From Lewinellaceae bacterium (lineage in GTDB: Bacteria; Bacteroidota; Bacteroidia; Chitinophagales; Saprospiraceae): a DNA stretch of 64,000 nucleotides. The notes under the pieces are model-generated. The model did no database searches. It saw only the letters and a program-made list of their open reading frames with translations, and had not been told where the DNA came from. The stretch is taken from positions 62,001 to 126,000 of the forward strand of contig JACJYC010000010.1 of assembly GCA_020636325.1 (NCBI GenBank). The letters are read 5' to 3'. The position numbers were made by a program, and so were the translations under genes. Shown piece by piece: positions 63,391 through 64,000 of this stretch; positions within the stretch are counted from its first letter, which is position 1; the number at the start of each line of letters is the position of its first letter.

Positions 63391-64000
63391 ATGAAAACCC
63401 TCCCAATAACAGCCCTTTTCCTATGTTTTGCCATCGCAGGCAGGGCCCAGCAATTGCCGTTGTTCACCCAATACACCGAGATCCAGACCTATCTCAATCC
63501 GGGAAATATTCCGGTGGATTACCTGCAATACGACATGGACCAGTCGCTGGGACTAACGTACCGGCTGCAATGGCTGGGCGTGGATGATGCGCCGAAAACC
63601 GGTCTGTTGCGGTATGAACACGTCCGGGAGGATCAGAACCTGACCACTTTCGGCGGCATGCTCCTCAATGACCGGGTAGGCCCGTCAACCGTAACGGGCA
63701 TCTACGGGAAGTACGCCTATCAGATCCGGCCTACGGGCAGCGGAAATCTCATTATCGGGATCGGATTAACAGCGGGATTGCTCCAATACCGGCTCGACGG
63801 GCGGGAACTGGAATTCGAACCCGGCGACCGGTTGCAGGATATGCGGCAAACGAGCTGGTTGCCCGATTTCGGGTTCGGCGCTACCCTGACCAGCTATCCG
63901 GAAACCGGAACCAAATACTATATCGGCATAGCCGTCCCGCAGACCTTCGGGCTCAGCGCCCGCTTCCAGACCGGGTCGGACGGGGAGATCTCCATCAAAC
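63391..64000 (+). CDS. PorP/SprF-family T9SS-associated membrane protein (truncated by window)
   Basis: The reading frame opens at ATG 63391 and runs off the window edge (about 203 residues visible). It starts with a signal peptide MKTLPITALFLCFAIAGRAQ followed by LPLFTQYTEIQTYLNPGNIP, the typical mature start of PorP/SprF proteins (PxxxQY, NPxxxG). Later segments (QSLGLTYRLQWLGVDDAPKT, GGMLLNDRVGPSTVTGIYGKYAY, IIGIGLTAGLLQYRLDG) show the beta-barrel pattern and the conserved QW and D-x-x-GP motif. SprF helps export or anchor partner proteins with type B signals; its adjacent partner is the HYR adhesin, 87 bp upstream, in a spacer with AACAATAA repeats. Confidence 0.85.
   Translation, partial: MKTLPITALFLCFAIAGRAQQLPLFTQYTEIQTYLNPGNIPVDYLQYDMDQSLGLTYRLQWLGVDDAPKTGLLRYEHVREDQNLTTFGGMLLNDRVGPSTVTGIYGKYAYQIRPTGSGNLIIGIGLTAGLLQYRLDGRELEFEPGDRLQDMRQTSWLPDFGFGATLTSYPETGTKYYIGIAVPQTFGLSARFQTGSDGEISIK

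Overview
The window looks like a chromosomal segment of a Bacteroidota bacterium, most likely from the Saprospiria (Lewinella/Haliscomenobacter-like). The basis is a SusC/SusD pair, hybrid two-component regulators, a DUF4249 lipoprotein behind a TonB receptor, type IX secretion (T9SS) sorting domains of type A and B, a PorP/SprF protein, many FG-GAP/VCBS proteins, and promoters of the TAnnTTTG type. Genus is not resolved. No tRNA, rRNA, CRISPR array, phage or intact insertion sequence was seen.

Layout. 1-9.3 kb: Uma2 remnant, PLP enzyme, MntA/HepT toxin-antitoxin pair, DUF5009 membrane acyltransferase, an mlaE-mlaF-mlaD lipid-transport operon, and a convergent sugar-acid operon (SDR plus [2Fe-2S] IlvD/Edd dehydratase). 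9.3-17.5 kb: ECF sigma factor, an unusual inner-membrane/outer-membrane-barrel protein, a secreted M43 metalloprotease, a His-rich repeat lipoprotein, and a TonB receptor with DUF4249 partner. 17.5-27.8 kb: peroxiredoxin-like protein, Lys/Ala-rich coiled-coil protein, tandem arylsulfotransferase-like proteins with T9SS tails, DUF547, DUF433/DUF5615 pair, a CxxCH FG-GAP lipoprotein, and an esterase, separated by repeat-rich DNA. 27.8-37 kb: a large FG-GAP/UnbV lipoprotein divergent from susC-susD.

37.6-63.3 kb holds the most striking content. A secreted papain-like protease and a secreted caspase-like protease are followed by a small helical protein. Then comes a three-gene module present twice in tandem: a hybrid histidine kinase/AraC regulator (HTCS), a secreted MACPF/perforin-like protein, and a LuxR-type regulator with a degenerate receiver. 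The two perforins carry different N-terminal domains, two DM9 lectin-like repeats in the first and six FG-GAP propeller-type repeats in the second. Both keep the YGTHYP...GG MACPF signature. After the modules come a large HYR/PKD adhesin with a type B T9SS signal and a PorP/SprF protein cut by the window edge. Promoters of the papain, helical-protein and adhesin genes share one architecture, hinting at joint control. My inference is an inducible surface-attack or defence locus: kinases sense a polymer or surface ligand and switch on pore formers with different binding domains.

Intergenic DNA is unusually rich in repeats: period 7-9 arrays often directly after stop codons, three exact-length 155-bp tandem units, palindromes, a duplicated composite element, and a ~104-111-bp MITE-like element present twice, each copy with an 8-bp target-site duplication.
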